DNA from: Siphonodentalium dalli | Taxonomy: Eukaryota > Mollusca > Scaphopoda > Gadilida > Siphonodentaliidae | DNA: 64,000 bases | Reading direction: 5' to 3' | Assembly (NCBI GenBank): GCA_032622095.1 | Contig: CP136065.1 | Coordinates: forward strand, 24,621,141-24,685,140 | Part shown: positions 46,218 through 58,900 of the stretch, one piece after another | Layout: the number at the start of each line of letters is the position of its first letter | How positions within the stretch are numbered: the stretch's first letter is position 1 | Translations under genes and position numbers: made by a program | Notes under the pieces: generated by a model | What the model saw: only the letters and a program-made list of their open reading frames with translations | Databases searched by the model: none | What the model was told of the DNA's origin: nothing

Positions 46218-46872
46218 TTCATTTTTTGATGTGTTTATATGTCTTAATCTCTGATCCACGACGTACATGTATGTGGATATTGAGAAAGGAGGTTTTTGTT
46301 TTCTTCATATGATGGCAGAAGGAAATAAAGGAAGAAAACTCATACAATCATTTATCGTATGACTCAATCATTATTTACGTTGGAAAGTATGTCATAAATC
46401 AATTTCATATGAACTACTAGTTCATATCACCTTCCGATAATTTGATTGGTTTGTTGACAAAAAGTGTGTTCTGATTGGCTGAATGGCAGCCTGCGCCAAG
46501 CCGCATCTCTAACTAAATGCAGGTCAAATTCGTGCGTGTCAATCAACGCGATGAGCGAAATTCTCGCAATTATAATCTTGAAATATATAGTTTTGGACAT
46601 TGTTATACGATAAATAGAATATGTCATTCGTATTTATCTAATAAAAATACGATATAATGTCACAAACTGAGAACAGAATAGCGCACTATATCTTCGCGTG
46701 CTTATTATTTCTGCTAGTTCACCAGGTGTAATTGGGCTTCCGGTGCAATGAAGTGACGTCACATTAACCTTTTGCTGCCGATGTCATATAGCTATTTAGT
46801 GATTTGTGTGCGTTTTGGACATCATAATCAATTTATAGGTGTAATATGATAAATAGAATATGTAATTCGTGT
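46218..46872. other. No gene; small repeat fragments
   Basis: ATAAATAGAATATGTNATTCGT occurs at 46610 and 46850, which may be the ends of a MITE. Nothing coding was seen. Confidence 0.35.
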
Positions 46873-46983
46873 TCTCTCATATGATATTTATGAAACTCGT
46901 CACGAATTTTCAGTTTTTCTCTCGCCGGAGGCTTGATAAAACTGAAAATTCTTAGACTCATTTCATAAATATCATTGAGAGAA
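46873..46983. repeat. Imperfect inverted repeat (MITE-like hairpin)
   Basis: The arms TCTCTCATATGATATTTATG and, inside, GAATTTTCAGTTTT pair with AAAACTGAAAATTC and TTTCATAAATATCATTGAGA across a GC-richer loop. Confidence 0.75.
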
Positions 46984-47108
46984 ACACTCATTTCATATCC
47001 TCTATATACGACATATGCAGCGACCTCCAGGTTTTTCGTGCAGTCAGGTGACTTCCATACAGATCGCAAATAAGATCCTTATCGTCATAATCGTCATCGT
47101 CACTATCG

Positions 47109-47109
47109 C

Positions 47110-47140
<31 letters not shown>
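47109..47140 (+). repeat. ATC trinucleotide microsatellite
   Basis: Ten or so ATC repeats, with degenerate ATC/GTC on both sides (47080-47180). Confidence 0.95.
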
Positions 47141-47180
47141 GTAATCATCCAATAATCATCGTATAGTCGTCATCATCATT

Positions 47181-48289
47181 AAGTTAAGTGAACACAATTA
47201 GTAGGCTCAGGTGAGCAATGTCCAATTAATCACAACACCAGGAACCATGTCCCCATCTTATTAAAATCCGCATATAATATGAGAGGGTGTCACCCCACCC
47301 CCCCCCCCCCTCTGTTGGTACGCGGGATTGTGGCCATTGTCATGTGGTACGCGGGATTCATACTCCGTTGTTAACCGGTATTCATGATTCATACAGCTGT
47401 TTTAAGTGGTATTCGAGATTCAAGCAACAATGGGTGGTAAGCGACTTCGGCTGCGACACATTGTGTATTTGATGGCTAGAATGGGCCTGTTTGACATGAT
47501 AACCCTTTTCCATGTCTTGTTCTGTTAATTGGACGCAATAGTTTTCCCGTCACGTGCCTTCACATATCAATCATGTCTGGTTATCACTGTGCGGGAAAAT
47601 AGAGTAATACGTTGCTCAGATGATAATAATAAACTACAAGATGAACCCAATTAATTCGTTGTGTGGCTACAATGATCGAGTTTGCTACGATTTCGTGCCG
47701 TTGTATATGTGTCGCAATGATGCACCAATCAGGTACATATCTCATTAGACACAAACTTCAATAGCGTCATGTCCAATATACTGAGGGTCATTAATGGAAA
47801 TTTAGATGAAAATTACGAGCTACCGTTTTCGGGAGTAAGTCGCCAACTTGATAACCATCTTTGAAACCACTATGGAGCATTGAACTCAATGATACATAAT
47901 TTATTCTAACAATCATACTATTTGTGGACATGTTGTATGTTTCCCAGTTCCACGGGGCTGATACCCTTATCCGTGTGACATTAATTTCGGCCATTATGAC
48001 AACCATCCTTGTTTAACCAGATTGTTTGGTAAACTATTCGGAGGAAATCCTTCACAATTTAGCTGAGAAGAAACATTTTTCGCTAAAATTAAGGTTGGCA
48101 GATTATTAATGAGAAAAGTTATGAAAATAGATGGTGTGAAAAATATGTGTCCCTCATCACCTATTTTCTTAACTGATATTCAGTATTCACCCCCTCTGTT
48201 AACTGGCATTCAGTGTTCACCCCCCCCAACAAATTAACTGGTATTCAGGATTCGGGGAAGGGGGTACACCCTCATATGCATGCCCGACC
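47181..48289. other. No gene; degenerate short repeats
   Basis: Loose repeats of GGTATTCANGATTCA with C runs lie at 47281-47430 and again at 48170-48265, just before the 55-bp satellite. Confidence 0.5.
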
Positions 48290-49466
48290 TACAAGTGTTC
48301 ATGCATATAATATGGATGTATGCCCGATCTATAACAGGTGCTCTTGCATATAATATGAATGTCCGACCTACATGTGTTCATGATAGATGTGTATGATCGG
48401 CCGGACATATAATATGAATTTATGCCCGACGGGATGTGTTCACGAAAGATTCGTTTGATCGGCCGGTCAAAATTATGAATTGATGCCCGACCTACAGGTG
48501 TTCATGTGAGATTCGTATTTTTCGGTCGGACGTATAATATGAAAGTATGTCCGACGCGAGGAGTTCATGAGAATTCGTTTGATCGGCCGGTATGAATTGA
48601 TGCCCGACCTATAGGTGTTCATGAGATATTCGTTTGATCGGCCGGTATGAATTGATGCCCGAACTACTGGTGTTCATGAGAGATTCGTTAGATCGGCCGG
48701 GATGAATTGATGCCTTACCTACAGGTGTTCATGGGAGATTCGTTAGATCGGCCGGTATGAATTGATGCCCGACCTATAGGTGTTCATGGGAGATTCGTTA
48801 GATCGGCGGTATGAATTGATGCCGTACCTATAGGTGTTCATGGGAGATTCGTTAGATCGGCCGGTATGAATTGATGACCGGCCTATAGGTGTTCATGGGA
48901 GATTCGTTGATCGGCCGGTATGAATTGATGCCCGACCTACAGGTGTTCATGAGATATTCGTTTGATCGGCCGGGATGAATTGATGCCCTACCTACAGGTG
49001 TTCATGAAGATTCGTTAGATCGGCCGGTATGAATTGATGCCCGACCTATAGGTGTTCATGGGAGATTCGTTGATCGGCCGGTATGAATTGATGCCCGACC
49101 TACAGGTGTTCATGAGAGATTCGTTAGATCGGCCGGGATGAATTGATGCCCTACCTACAGGTGTTCATGGGAGATTCGTTAGATCGGCCGGTATGAATTG
49201 ATGCCCGACCTATAGGTGTTCATGGGAGATTCGTTAGATCGGCGGTATGAATTGATGCCGTACCTATAGGTGTTCATGGGAGATTCGTTAGATCGGCCGG
49301 TATGAATTGATGCCGTACCTACAGGTGTTCATGGGAGATTCGTTAGATCGGCCGGTATGAATTGATGACCGGCCTATAGGTGTTCATGGGAGATTCGTTG
49401 ATCGGCCGGTATGAATTGATGCCCGACCTACAGGTGTTCACGAGATATTCGTTTGATCGGCCGGCT
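48290..49466 (+). repeat. 55-bp satellite array, about 21 copies, with higher-order structure
   Basis: The monomer carries GATCGGCCGGTATGAATTGA and CCTATAGGTGTTCATGGGAG. The first copies (48290-48580) are longer and diverged. From about 48691, variant monomers recur in fixed order (GGGATG type, CCCGACC, the GATCGGCGGT deletion type, GACCGGCC, and the GAGATATTCGTTT type), giving a roughly five-monomer unit repeated, with partial copies, at 48691, 48964 and 49127. The array ends GGCCGGCTAGTGCG. Confidence 0.92.
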
Positions 49467-50145
49467 AGTGCGCATTAAGGTTAATCGTTGGGGTATCTGC
49501 AATCATCATGATTAGAATCACACCATGAACCGCTTATGACTATAATTCTCCGGGATATAAATGTCTTGATACAGTTTCATTAGTGGGTGCCTGCGTAAAC
49601 CAGACTTATTTCACGATGTCTGCATAATCGATAACTCTAACGCATAATACACCTTTGGCGCCTGGTGGAATTAATGAAAACAACCCATGCAGGAATTCAG
49701 GCGGCCAGTTTATAAGCAATCCGTGACCCAGTGAGCATATAGATATAGTAATGACATTGAGCTATAGAATAATTCGCTGAGCTACATATCAGGTGATTTC
49801 CCGGGAGTCATCAGATGATAGATATGTGTAGTAATAAATCCCCTCAGTAATACTGAGGCTGTTCGCAGTCAACTGTATTTATGGTTTAAATAATGACAGG
49901 CATATAACCTTCTATATAGGTCAGATTCGTCATCTGGAGCATAAATCCCATTTTACAATATAATATATATCAGAGTGAGTGTTCATTGCTTCAACTGTGC
50001 TTGCTTCAGTGAGCGTGAACAAATTATCATTTCTTATCGATTGATTGATTGATTGATTGATCGGAATGGTACATTGAGATGTGGTGATATAAGAAAAACT
50101 TATTAAAATTGTAAAAAATAATAACAAATGATGAAAAATTGTTAG
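49467..50145. other. No gene recognised
   Basis: AT-rich, with an ATTG run at 50038-50060. Confidence 0.5.
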
Positions 50146-50214
50146 GCCAATGCATTCTCTTATATATGCGAGGCGACCTATGGTCGACTCGCATATATAA
50201 GAGAATGCATTGGC
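50146..50214 (-). mobile_element. 69-bp hairpin element, copy 2
   Basis: Exact reverse complement of 4305-4373 over all 69 bases, including loop and the single arm mismatch. The flanks CTAACAATTTTT and CCCTGTG also match in reversed order. Confidence 0.85.
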
Positions 50215-50217
50215 ACA

Positions 50218-50377
50218 GGGTAAATGACCATGTATCGATCAGAATGGCATATGGATATGTCCCTCATATCATTTCAAGGTTTTCGCCCACGTCGGGGATC
50301 GAACCCGCACCAACCTTGTTATAGCCCATACTGCGATGATCTAATCCAAGACATAACTACCTCCGCTACGGGGACAT
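50218..50377 (-). repeat. tRNA-derived SINE
   Basis: On the minus strand it begins GTCCCCGTAGCGGAGGTAGT. The B box is GCGGGTTCGATCCCCGA with a paired T-stem, and CGTGGGCG can pair with the 5' end as an acceptor stem. A body of about 65 bases follows (ATGATATGAGGGACATATCC). The D and anticodon parts are less regular, so I call a SINE and not a tRNA gene. Confidence 0.7.
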
Positions 50378-51004
50378 CTGTATGAAATGAAGCCCTTTCA
50401 GTGAGGTGTTAGGAAGCGTAATAGTCTGAACATGCGTTCGAATAATGACACAGTACATATCAACCATTATATTGGAACAGCACAATGCACTTCCTCCGAA
50501 ATTGTATCTGTAACAATACGGTTACTCATAATGGTTTACTAGACGCTCGTTATATGACGTTGTGTTATATATATCCTTTATTATCCTCCGTTACACGAAG
50601 AGCTTATCAGCAAACATCATACATCATAAATCAAATATTTACACAAGTGGGATGAACAAGTGAAGAAGACATATAAAAATGAATACATAGTCAGACAGAA
50701 ATCAAAGTCAGAGCGACAGACATGCAATATACATATACGCAGACAGGCATGTCGGATACATTCAGGCGAAAAGATATACACACATACAGACGGACGGATG
50801 GACATACATGTACGCAGGCATTGACACACACACATACATATATCTAGACAGGCAAGCACACATAAGCAAGCATGCACGCGTATACGATTAAATATAGTAA
50901 TTTACTGCATGTATAAGGACTTACACACGAGATAATCACGCTCGGATTCAAACTTTCATTGAATCACACATTGAATCTCTGGCTCATAAGTGAAACACCA
51001 CGAA
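50378..51004. other. No gene; simple-sequence-rich
   Basis: ACACACATACATAT-like runs at 50690-50870 give cysteine-rich open frames on the minus strand that are artefacts of the composition. Confidence 0.5.
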
Positions 51005-51755
51005 TCTATCTATACAAAAGCCGAGTAGTTGTCTGTGTGTTTATTCTGTCATGAATTTGGCGCGCTTAAAAATATACCACCCCGTGTCCGATTGCGCCCA
51101 AATTTTGACCATGTTAGAATACGACACGTAACATTGCATGCCAAGACTACCTGAGATATAACGAGTTTCCCCAAAGGTTACCAAGGCAATATTTTTACTT
51201 ATATAATGATTTATCTTCTCTAAAGTCGGATGTGGTTTCAGCGGTGTCCGTCATAAATTCCTGACAAACTTCGCGGCGTCCATGCACCGTTTGCCGACTT
51301 TCTTTGTGTCGTTATCAGCGATGCAGTGGTAACATTTTCCAGCAGTCCTTTTTAACTCAGACGACTTAAAAGGACATATATGAGATTGGAATATATGAAG
51401 TAAAATTGGTACATTGGTCACATGGCCAGGGGAATGTCATGGAATAGGCGCTTTCGACCACAGATGACTTACATATTGTATATTTTGACACTTCTGTCTG
51501 TCTGTCTGTGTCTTATAGACTCGAAAACTGCTCGACTGATCCGACTCAAATTCGGCATGTAGGCATACTTTGATCCGGGGAACAATATGGGCGTGTCCAA
51601 TTTCACGTGCGACCGTGTCTTTGACCTCGCTCATGTGGGAATGTTTCTGGACCGATCGAACACTATTTTGTCCAGACGTTGTATATTCTTCCCAGAGGGA
51701 GGCGATTGCAAAGAAGTCCCTAAATACCCCGGACGAAGTCGGGCACATCAGCTAG
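51005..51755 (+). mobile_element. Non-autonomous Helitron, 751 bp
   Basis: The 5' end is TCTATCTATACAAAAGCCGA. The 3' end is CTAG (51752-51755) preceded by a CCCG...CGGG hairpin (51728-51743) with an 8-base spacer. The flanks are A before TC and T after CTAG, the A^T target expected of Helitrons. No Rep/helicase is encoded. The short frames near 51440-51750 are by-products. Confidence 0.78.
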
Positions 51756-53893
51756 TGATTAATAAAGTGCGTTTATTATCAGCTCTGAAAATATGTGGGA
51801 CAATTGGTGCACAGAGGTAACAAGATACGGGACAGGTGCCGTTGTCCTCAATAACTTAAAGGCACTAATAATTAGCAATCAAGAGCGTTTATTATCAGCT
51901 TAAACGAATTCTTCACACGATGTTCCTGCATGTCATTTTTACGGGCCATCCCCTAGTACTATAATAATGACGACGTCCACATGCACTTATTCCACCAATA
52001 GGCTAACACGCCGATGTTAGTTATTCGCTATATAAAATATGTCTACCAATGATTTACTAGAATGAAAGAAATTATTCGCGAAGATTGCTCTCTTTTATCG
52101 CCTAAGTCAGTCACTACTATCCATAATGATGCATAATGGTGCACGTTCGTACACACAGGTCAGCAGGTCATGTACCTAACGGCGTATGTGAAAGCCACAT
52201 GGCGGTTTGCGCTCCAAAATACACCTAATAATATTCGCTTTTGAATTTGTCCCGGGTATCGAAATAGGTCGATAAATATCTGAACTACCTTTCTACGAGC
52301 ATTCGGTGACCCAAAAAGACGCATTGATGTAATGCAAACACGGTGTCCCCGTCCCCCCCCCCCCAGAATGTACGGCCCTGGTCAGAACCAAGCTCCCCCA
52401 TCATAAGTATAGATACCAAGATGAAACTATTATCACACTCGACCAATATAGCCCAAACAATTTCTGGAAACGGACATAATCCGAAGAAGAAATTTAAGTA
52501 GTCATATATTTCGGTTGTTGATACGCCCCATCAAATCATATACTTATTTTTGTTACATGTATTGCACATAGCGTTGCCATGTCTATTATTAAACTATATT
52601 GACGTTCTTGACAATAAAAGATAATAAAAACGTATGGCGTTTTGAACCTGTGCACGTGTTACCGTAGTTCCTTCGAGGTCGCAATATGATTCCGTCATCG
52701 GGTTTCCATAGCTTCGACTTTGACTAACAGTGCAACTGCTAATCTCCCATGCTTACCACTTCCCACCAGGCAATGTTATGTTAGCACCCACAGTTGGTAG
52801 GCATGTTGATACAGTATACGTTTCAGAAGCGTTTGTTCAACTAACTATCTGAACATTTTCCACCAATGAATATGAATCGTTCGTATGTCTGTCGTCTGCT
52901 CATATTTCCTCAACATCTCCAAATAATTGGTAGACCATTCCGATGTATAGTTCTATAATTGGCCGGGTCGCCCGGAGAATCTATTTAGTAAATATAAGAG
53001 TTAAATAACGGGGTTCACAATATGGCTGAGATGGTTTCGTCAGGACGGCACTGTAGCAAACTCCTTAATGTTCATAACACGCGCTGTTATAGAAAATGGT
53101 ATGCGATGTATTAGTTAAGTAGCTCTTATGTCATTGACACTGGGACTCAGCTGAAAAAGAAATCAAACGCGAGAGAAACAGTTATGTGTTCGGCCGAAAT
53201 TAGTATCATGAAACTGGCTCCGGATAAAACAAGCCTTCGTTTTTCATAAACATTAGTCCAATATATACCAAGGTCAACACGCTATATAGATCGTATAACA
53301 GATACATTCACCTTATTACCTTGCCGTTGTACATTCGGCAAGACAACGAACAACATATTCAAGTCTTTGCCCAGGTTTCATAAATTGGCTAAAGATAACT
53401 TAACTTATTATCGTTAATCAGGCTAATGGAGATAGCATATGTTTCCAATATGAAGGGAATCGAATGGAGATATGTAAATGGTCGGTAGTTGGTACAGATA
53501 GCGTAAATTTCACCGCCAACTGTAAAGTCTGAGTGTCTGTATTATAATCAATTTCGGAATGTCACTAACACTGAATCAACGGATTATATTCATCGACTTG
53601 TACGAACGCTCTAGATAATAAATGACATTCCGATCATCTGTTAATTTATCTACCGAGTTATATATCTAGAAGTTATTGGGGATGTTAATGTAAATTGACG
53701 TGTTGTTACATCAACTCCTCACATAACCACATATATCTCAAAGTGCCTCCTCTTATTTGATCAAATATTGTTTGTGTCGGTCGTAAAGAATGAAATCAAG
53801 GTTACGTTGACACAGAAAACATCTAGTCGGAAAGCGGAGAGAAAACCATTTATAATTTGCAAAGACTTGTGCTCCAATACCCAATTGTTCAGA

Positions 53894-53897
<4 letters not shown>
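51756..53897. other. Intergenic; no gene recognised
   Basis: GCGTTTATTATCAGCT occurs twice (51769 and 51889). Otherwise AT-rich with no recognisable element or motif. Confidence 0.5.

Positions 53898-53944
<47 letters not shown>
53898..53944. repeat. AT microsatellite
   Basis: More than 20 AT repeats. Confidence 0.95.
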
Positions 53945-53946
<2 letters not shown>

Positions 53947-54060
53947 CATAGGTATATACACATTCCGATCTTAATATGGACATGTCGATAAGAAATAATG
54001 TTTTCATACAAATATGAAGCAATTAATCCTTCCATGGCTGAAGCTTCAAAATAACCCTGT

Positions 54061-54120
54061 GCCAATGCATTCTCTTATATACCCATATGGAGCCTCGCAT
54101 ATATAAGAGAATGCATTGGC
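54061..54120 (+). mobile_element. Hairpin element, copy 3 (60 bp, 9-bp deletion)
   Basis: Same arm ends as the 69-bp family (GCCAATGCATTCTCTTATAT and ATATAAGAGAATGCATTGGC). The left arm lost about 9 bases. The flanks are CCCTGTG and TTAACAAT. Confidence 0.8.
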
Positions 54121-54147
54121 TTAACAATATTTACCTTTACCTCATAA

Positions 54148-54216
54148 GCCAGTACATTCTCTTATATATGCGAGGCTCACAGTGGAAGACTCGCATATAT
54201 AAGAAAATGCACTGGC
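54148..54216 (+). mobile_element. Hairpin element, copy 4 (69 bp, diverged)
   Basis: The arms differ at a few bases (GCCAGTACATTCTCTTATAT). It lies 27 bp after copy 3 and its flanks differ from the other copies, which helps place the element boundary. Confidence 0.75.
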
Positions 54217-54279
54217 ATATAATCTTTAATGCTGCACCAGCGCGGCTCCCGTCATGGAAGGGTTAACACACACTGAGTA

Positions 54280-54352
54280 AGATTGATTGATTGATTGGGG
54301 TTTAATGTCGCTTTCAGCAACTAATGCCATATCACGACATTTGCCAGTTTTA
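54280..54352 (-). repeat. 3' tail of a LINE/SINE, interrupted
   Basis: On the minus strand it reads TTGCTGAAAGCGACATTAAA and CCCC, then (AATC)n. It shares GTCGTGATATGGC with the gag-only element tails. The body resumes at 55763 beyond the MITE. Confidence 0.7.
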
Positions 54353-55762
54353 GGGTCTATTCTCATTGCACACGCGCGTGCGATTAATCGCAGCGTTTTT
54401 TAAGGTCGAGCGGCTCTATATGTGTGTTCGATGGCAGTCCTTCCTCCCACTGCTAAGAGTTCCCCCAATAGGGGTGGGGTTTGACGAACACATTCATACA
54501 CATGTCTAGGGTAGGTTGGAGGATGATAAAGTACTTTCGGTTGGGGGTGACCACATACAGGCCTATATATGCTGACATATTAACTTTAATTTTCCTCAGT
54601 TAGATTTACTCAGGTATAAGTTGAGTATAACGAGCCATGCCATCAAAATGACATAAGTTTTGAGGACACAATTATATCTAACTAATTATAATTAGAAATA
54701 GAGGGTTCAATTCCATGTAGTTGGGCATAAATATGCATATTTTATTCCAGCTTGAAACGTATATAACACTATATAGTACGAGCACAACCCAGATTACATG
54801 AGTTTTATGTATATAATTGTTATTATCACTCAAGATTATCAAAAGTGTACGATTCAAGTGGTTGAATTAGATCTTTCAACGTTTTACCTTATAGTTAGCT
54901 AGGTCTGACAAAAATCGTCTTTCTGAATAAAGCTCATTTAAAACATTTGTACTCAAACATATGATATCTAGTAAAAATGATGGGGAAAGAGGGGATGAGA
55001 CCCCAATTTGTTGGGAGAAAAACAAATAGATTTGCATGTAGGGAGGATGGTAGACCCATGGTGGTGAGGGATTTTTATGTTCAACCCTGTGTATGAACGT
55101 TTTTTTCTTCAGACCCCCCTCCCCCATCATCGAGTGCTCATTTGTATAGCCGCTGGCAAAAGCGACAACGCGGTACTATAATTGACGAGCCACCATTCAA
55201 ATAGAATAAGTGATGGGACTCAGAATTCGACCTTAAGAGTCACACACGCATCGTTTCAGGTCGAATTCTGTCGCCAGGACGCTGTTCGCATGCATGAGCG
55301 ATTGATTTCAATTTGATCACCATTGGCGTCTTATCATCAGTGATCGCATATGCTAAACGGCACATTGCTATCAATCTATATATTCACAATCTTGGGTAAA
55401 GTGTTGCGCGAGACTGACAGGTAATATAATTCGACTGAATTCTACAAAAATCACCACTGATGCTAGCTATACGTTGGAAACTTCTTTCCAAGCCATTTCC
55501 TTTCCGTACTTCATTTATTATTTTATCGCCCATCAGTTATGAGAATGACTGTACCCGGATAGTATATGTGACCGAGTGAACCATGCCATTCTCTGTAACG
55601 GCTATCTCGATGACTAGGTTGATTGCATAAGATGATTGGTCACGAATAGGACGTGGTTGTTTGAGGAAGGTAATTGATCACGAATCGCTCTGTGTTATGT
55701 TGACACGCACCTTAAAAAACGCTGCGATTAATCGCACGCGCGTGTGCAATTAGAATAGACCC
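54353..55762. mobile_element. 1.4-kb Harbinger-type MITE nested in a retroelement tail
   Basis: Terminal inverted repeats of 54 bp (54353-54406 and 55709-55762) begin GGGTCTATTCTCATTGCACA and differ at one base. TTA is duplicated on both sides (54350-54352 and 55763-55765), as in PIF/Harbinger. The interior has no transposase. Confidence 0.85.
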
Positions 55763-55930
55763 TTAGCGGTGGGTGAAATCCGCATACTCACGGCTAATCT
55801 AACATTGATTTCAATGGCTGATAAACTCGTCGACCATGTGCGGCAACCCACCGGCCATCGGCGTGTGACTGGTAACACCGAGCCAGTACCTCCACCCATT
55901 ATGATATGTCATTACATGGATATGTATGGG
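55763..55930 (-). repeat. Upstream body of the interrupted retroelement
   Basis: The minus strand carries GGCCGGTGGGTTGCCGCACA and GTGAGTATGCGGATTTCACC, then reaches TAA at the MITE boundary. The upstream limit is approximate. Confidence 0.5.
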
Positions 55931-58900
55931 ATGTTCAATAAAGTATTTTCCAACAAACAATATATAATTCACACTACTCAGTGAGTGCAAATCGCGTTCT
56001 ATATTATGAATTATTTTAATTGAAGAGTTCGCAGAGGATCATAATTATATAATTAATATTGACTATACGAAGCACGATCACACGTCAAATAAAAGTTTTG
56101 ACCATTTTCCGGCAAGCGAACTGTCGTCCGGGCTATAATCTTTGAACTATTATGAATTGTGTTTGCTGACGTCACGAATTGACCGAGATATATAGTCTTC
56201 GAACTATTTATCCGCCTGCTAAAGTGATGGTTGGCGCGCTGCGAGAATTGTTTCATGTATAATAAAACAACCAGTGTCTGTCTTGTGGTGGAATATCGAG
56301 AGCTAATTTTAAATCGATGGTCTCGTCTGGTCAGCAAACATGAAGGACTACTGACCTTTACCCTAACATGTTCCAAACGGATTGCCAAGATTCGCTCATA
56401 TAAGATATCCACCATATCAGGTCAAGCATGATGATTGGTGCTTGTGCACCAACATAAACGATGTCCCAATCACATATAATAGATACTACATATATTTTAA
56501 TTGTGCGGATTGGATGCCCATGTCGGCCTGTTCTCCATATTCGACCGTCTACATCATATAATTCGTCACCACATTCAGCGGTGATAGGAAGACAGTCCAA
56601 CAATATACCTGTATAGTCTAATAATATTATATTTATTTGTAATTGTACTTCCCATTTTTGTATATTGTAAATAAAATTATCCTATCCTATCCCGAAAGTG
56701 CTTCTAATAGAACTTGAAATAGAACAATTCAGGTGTATGCTCGTTAACATGTGTTTTCATTGCAGCCCGCGCCATAGAACGAAATAACGGATATGACTCC
56801 ATTATCTGCTTATTTCAGAAACAATTAATCACATTATGTACATATTTCACTTTATATGTCGATTATGTGCGTATTTGCGCGAGGATATGTTGCGCGATAC
56901 ATGTGTCCGAGATTACGAAATAAGGGAGTTAATAATATATTAGTATTCTTTGTATATAATGTACACGGACCACCTGCATCTGGATGGAACAGCGAGAACT
57001 ATTTCCCCGAGATGGTGTCATTTGTACAGCAAGCAGAATTATTTCAACCTGTATTCAATTTTGTGTACAAATTATTATTTCTATCATATCAGGAATAGAC
57101 TAACACAGAACGCTCTTTTTTGTTCTATGCCATGCACATGGCTGTTTTTTTTTCTGGTTTTGTGTTTAAAGTTGTATTTATTTTTCTGCATTTTCTGTGA
57201 CATAATGCTCACAGAAAGGTGGTTCAAGTATTTATACCTATTTAGATACCGGGAAAAATTCAAGATCTATTATTACGTTACGTGTATTTTGGGGCGCAAC
57301 CCACCGTCTGTATTGTGTTTTTTCTCCACAAAATTGACGCAAAATATAGACCATAATATAGTTTGAAAATATGTTTGTTCGCAACTTTGGAGCAATATAT
57401 AGACAATACTATAGTTTAAAATTTACATAGGAATTCTTTGATGTGCTATATCAGATCACGTAGATAGAGTACATACCATTTGTGCCAAGCTTTAAACGAC
57501 AAGCATTACTTTAACTTTTTGCTAGTTCTATTAAAATTCCCTTGCGATTTTACATGTGGATCAATTATTCTAATTGTTTGGTCAGCCAGACACAATTCCC
57601 TCCCAGGAACAAATTTGAATCTGGGATATGCAGTGGTGAACATCTGGTAAATGCAAACCACGCGGTCAATACAATTCTAATTGGAATATGGAATACCCCG
57701 GGGTAGTGAATGGCTATGTGGAAGCTACACATATTTGTCCGAATGAATCACTGTTAATGATTTAACCATGAGTATTCGTAATTTACAAGTCAATGCATAA
57801 CCCGATGTTACATGCATAGAATACATTAAACAGGCGCGGATGGGATAAAGAACGTGTTTTATACACACCAGCAGTACATACACGTTTGTTTCTTATGACT
57901 TTTCGGCGTTTAGTGATTGTATAACTAATAGTGACCATTATACTCTACGGTGACATGAGATAGAAAGAGTGAGGGACATAGTAAGTCGGGAAATAATTTG
58001 TAGTCATTAAACCTTTTCTCTGATAATACTGCAACAGACCACCTTGCAAATAGGTTCACATTGGACCTAAACGATCACATTGGTTCATATTGGACGTATT
58101 CTGAAATGGGATGGTGGAAAACAGTTCTAGACACGAAGACGCTTATTTCATATTACACCCACCACCCCAATTTTGTTTCAAAATGTGTTTCCGGTGTATT
58201 TTCAGACCGGTTTTTCCGGTGTATTTTCGGAGAATTGTGACAAATATCTACTCGATAACACAACCCTTCAATGTATCACATATGTTTTCGTTATCGGTAA
58301 GGTGCAATGCTTTGTTACACAGTTGGAGACACGCTCAGTGAAGTGTTTTTTTGTTTTGTTATTTTAAAATGCATGTTTTTAATGTTTTATGTGTTTTATT
58401 TTTATCAACTTGTTCGATATTTCGATAAATGCCCAAATTTCTTTTTCCTACTGGTCCATGACTGCGAATCTACAGTTGTAAACATTGAACATCCAGAAAT
58501 GTACTGACGTCACAGTGATTGCACATTTTAAAATGTTCTTATTGTCCTTAATTGTCTTACCAAATCGTCAATCACGCAAAACATATCCTTTAAGAACAAT
58601 CGAATGATTGTAACTGTTGACAAATATATGCATGTACACATGCATGGATACAAGCTTTGGTATGAATTTGAGTACCCGTGTACGGCCTTGTTATGTGCAT
58701 GGTGAGGAGGGTTATAAATGAAAATGCGGTAGAACATCAAACAAGTAGATATCATTTAATACCCGAGTCTGTTATCCATATGCCACGCAGTGGCAGGCAA
58801 TGTTTTAGTTTCCAGTTTTCATTTCGATCAGCATATTAATGTGATATGATGCAGCTAGTTTTAATTTATTTTCAAAGTTTCTATGCAAAATGTTTTTTTT

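Noticed and set aside
48290-49466. CRISPR-like array
   Set aside because: Head-to-tail 55-bp monomers with shared variation and no spacers; it is a satellite.
50285-50377. Functional tRNA gene on the minus strand
   Set aside because: The B box and acceptor ends look good, but the D and anticodon arms are irregular and a SINE body follows.
50617-50877. Cysteine-rich minus-strand frame resembling a small secreted peptide
   Set aside because: It is produced by ACACACATACATA simple sequence; cysteines come from ACA/GCA repeats.
56950-57366. 138-codon frame rich in Phe, Tyr and Cys
   Set aside because: T-rich DNA gives such frames by chance; no domain, start context or splice support.
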